From an uncultured Clostridia bacterium (GTDB lineage Bacteria; Bacillota; Clostridia; TANB77; CAG-508), in contig CAKOUU010000011.1 of assembly GCA_934120675.1 (NCBI GenBank), positions 1 through 52,992 of the forward strand: DNA of 52,992 nucleotides. Reading direction: 5' to 3'. Of this stretch, positions 51,564 to 52,992 are shown one piece after another; the stretch's first letter is position 1, and each line of letters begins with the position of its first letter. A program made the translations under genes and the position numbers. Below the pieces are notes generated by a model that worked only from the letters and a program-made list of their open reading frames with translations, did not search any database and was not told where the DNA came from.

Positions 51564-52910
51564 ATGTTAAATTTAGAAGAAAAAACTCTAACAGAGTTAA
51601 AAGAATTAGCGAAAGAAAACAATATTAAAAACATTTCAAAATTAAAGAAAGAAGAATTAGTACAAGTCTTAGAACAAGTAATTAATACAAGTGCTGAAGC
51701 AAGTAGAAGCATTAAAAAAATAGAAGAAAAATCAGAAGAAACTACTCAAACTGAAGGTCAAGAAATATCAGGATATAAACTTACAACTGAAGGAGACGAA
51801 ATAGTCGAAGGAATATTAGATATTCTACCTGACGGATATGGATTTTTACGTGGAGAAAATTATTTATCTAGCCCTAAAGATGTTTATATATCTATGATTC
51901 AAATAAGAAGATTCAGACTAGATACAGGTGATATAATAAAAGGTATTGCAAGATGTAAAGAAGGAGAAAAATTCCCATCATTAATATTTGTTGGAGAAGT
52001 AAATGGAGAATCTCCTGAAAAAGCTGCAAGAAGAAAAAGATTTGACGAATTAACACCAATATATCCAAATGAAAGAATTAGACTAGAAACAGATAGTAAA
52101 GAATATGCTATGAGAATGATAGACCTAATGTCACCTATTGGAAAAGGACAAAGAGGTATGATAGTTGCTCCACCTAAAGTTGGTAAAACGACATTATTAA
52201 AGAAAATAGCAAATAGTATTTCAAAAAATAATCCAGAAGAAAAGTTAATTGTATTGTTAATAGACGAAAGACCAGAAGAAGTTACAGATATGAAGCGTTC
52301 TATCGATGGAGAAGTTATATATTCAACATTTGATGAATTACCAGAACATCATGTTAAGGTTGCTGAAATGGTACTTGAAAGAGCCAAAAGATTAGTTGAG
52401 CAAGGACAAGATGTTGTTATTTTATTAGACAGTATAACAAGACTTGCAAGAGCATATAACTTAACAATTCCATCTTCAGGAAGAACTCTATCAGGTGGTT
52501 TAGACCCAGCGGCATTACATAAACCTAAGAAATTCTTTGGTGCAGCTAGAAATATCGAACACGGCGGAAGCCTTACAATTCTTGCTACTGCATTAGTTGA
52601 AACAGGAAGCAGAATGGATGATGTTATTTTTGAGGAATTTAAAGGTACAGGTAATATGGAAGTTCACCTTGACAGAAAATTATCTGAAAAACGTATCTTT
52701 CCAGCTATTGATATTAATAAATCTGGTACTAGACGTGAAGATTTATTACTTACACCAAAAGAGAAAGAAACTGTTTTTGCTTTGCGTAAAGCTATGAATA
52801 GTATGCCTGTTGCAGATGTTACTGAACAAGTAATTTCTATGATGGTTAAAACTGCAAATAATCAAGAATTTTTAAATAATATTGATGATTATATTAGAAG
52901 ATTTAAATAA
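51564..52910 (+). CDS. rho: Transcription termination factor Rho
   Basis: A hexameric RNA helicase that ends transcription. The 448 residues have an N-terminal Rho_N helical domain (about 3-37, LEEKTLTELKELAKENN), the cold-shock-like RNA-binding domain (GILDILPDGYGFLRGENYL), and the RecA-like motor. Walker A is APPKVGKTTLL, followed by LIDERPEEVTDM, LLDSITRLARAYN and the GGLDPAAL/Q-loop region. A linker of about 30 charged residues separates the first two parts. The ATG at 51564 follows TTTAGGAGGA; a longer frame upstream has no site. A very strong terminator follows. Confidence 0.96.
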   Translation: MLNLEEKTLTELKELAKENNIKNISKLKKEELVQVLEQVINTSAEASRSIKKIEEKSEETTQTEGQEISGYKLTTEGDEIVEGILDILPDGYGFLRGENYLSSPKDVYISMIQIRRFRLDTGDIIKGIARCKEGEKFPSLIFVGEVNGESPEKAARRKRFDELTPIYPNERIRLETDSKEYAMRMIDLMSPIGKGQRGMIVAPPKVGKTTLLKKIANSISKNNPEEKLIVLLIDERPEEVTDMKRSIDGEVIYSTFDELPEHHVKVAEMVLERAKRLVEQGQDVVILLDSITRLARAYNLTIPSSGRTLSGGLDPAALHKPKKFFGAARNIEHGGSLTILATALVETGSRMDDVIFEEFKGTGNMEVHLDRKLSEKRIFPAIDINKSGTRREDLLLTPKEKETVFALRKAMNSMPVADVTEQVISMMVKTANNQEFLNNIDDYIRRFK

Positions 52911-52925
52911 TAAATTAGTAATTAT

Positions 52926-52950
52926 CCCCCGGCTTAGCCGGGGGCTTTTT
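52926..52950 (+). terminator. Rho-independent terminator after rho
   Basis: CCCCCGGC, loop TTAG, GCCGGGGG-type right arm and CTTTTTAC; the most GC-rich hairpin in the window. Confidence 0.93.
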
Positions 52951-52992
52951 ACTCATAACGCCTAAAAGGCTATATTACAAGCAGAGCCTCAA

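Overview
The window is AT-rich (by eye about a quarter to 30 percent GC). It carries strong AGGAGG-type ribosome binding sites, AGGAGG-preceded short genes and hairpin-T-run terminators on nearly every unit. Superoxide reductase, a flavodiiron protein and rubredoxin point to a strict anaerobe. YabP and YabQ point to an endospore former. SecA with a SEC-C tail, DivIC, Rho, and prfB with its programmed frameshift also fit a member of the Clostridia, probably a host-associated, poorly cultured lineage. The taxonomic placement is inference. I saw no tRNA, rRNA or CRISPR array.

Layout. 1-7.9 kb: an oxygen-defence trio (desulfoferrodoxin, FprA, short-loop rubredoxin), trmL, a HAD phosphatase, an ABC exporter, an M29 aminopeptidase, a RusA-like resolvase, a decayed GTCCCC repeat and cysE. 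8-18.9 kb: a type II fatty acid synthesis block made of birA, fabH-fabD-fabG, fabF-accB-fabZ-accC, accD, and accA-fabI. It supplies both carboxylation (with its own biotin ligase) and elongation, but no acpP is visible. The block is interrupted by two convergent small genes on the minus strand and by a 186-bp near-palindrome. 19-27.2 kb: murD, a protein with a structured leader, a P-loop-kinase/ParB-like fusion, a Cys-rich CBS protein, a 6S-like RNA, an AI-2E-family permease, a phospholipase-C-like protein, and a cytidylyltransferase broken by an in-frame stop.

27.4-34 kb: secA is followed by a decayed integrated element. It has an integrase tail, two acetyltransferase genes (one fused to Nudix), a frameshifted DUF1016 nuclease gene, and the same 20-bp repeat at both ends. 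A degenerate copy of the secA 3' end closes the far side. A polysaccharide deacetylase follows.

35-50 kb is the unusual part. An operon encodes a Ycf46-like AAA+ ATPase, a Ycf35/DUF1257 protein, a radical-SAM protein resembling MiaB/RimO, and a member of a new paralogous family. Nearby lie a second paralogue, three coiled-coil or helical proteins (one carrying the same N-terminal basic-FPS-type tag), a second phospholipase-C-like protein, a beta-CASP metallo-beta-lactamase, and a protease that joins a Clp N-domain and Clp-type AAA+ module directly to an FtsH-type M41 peptidase. Four of these units share a TATGTAAA element just downstream of the -35 box, which suggests common regulation. Housekeeping prfB and a disrupted aspartokinase gene are interspersed. 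The window ends with yabP, yabQ, divIC and rho.
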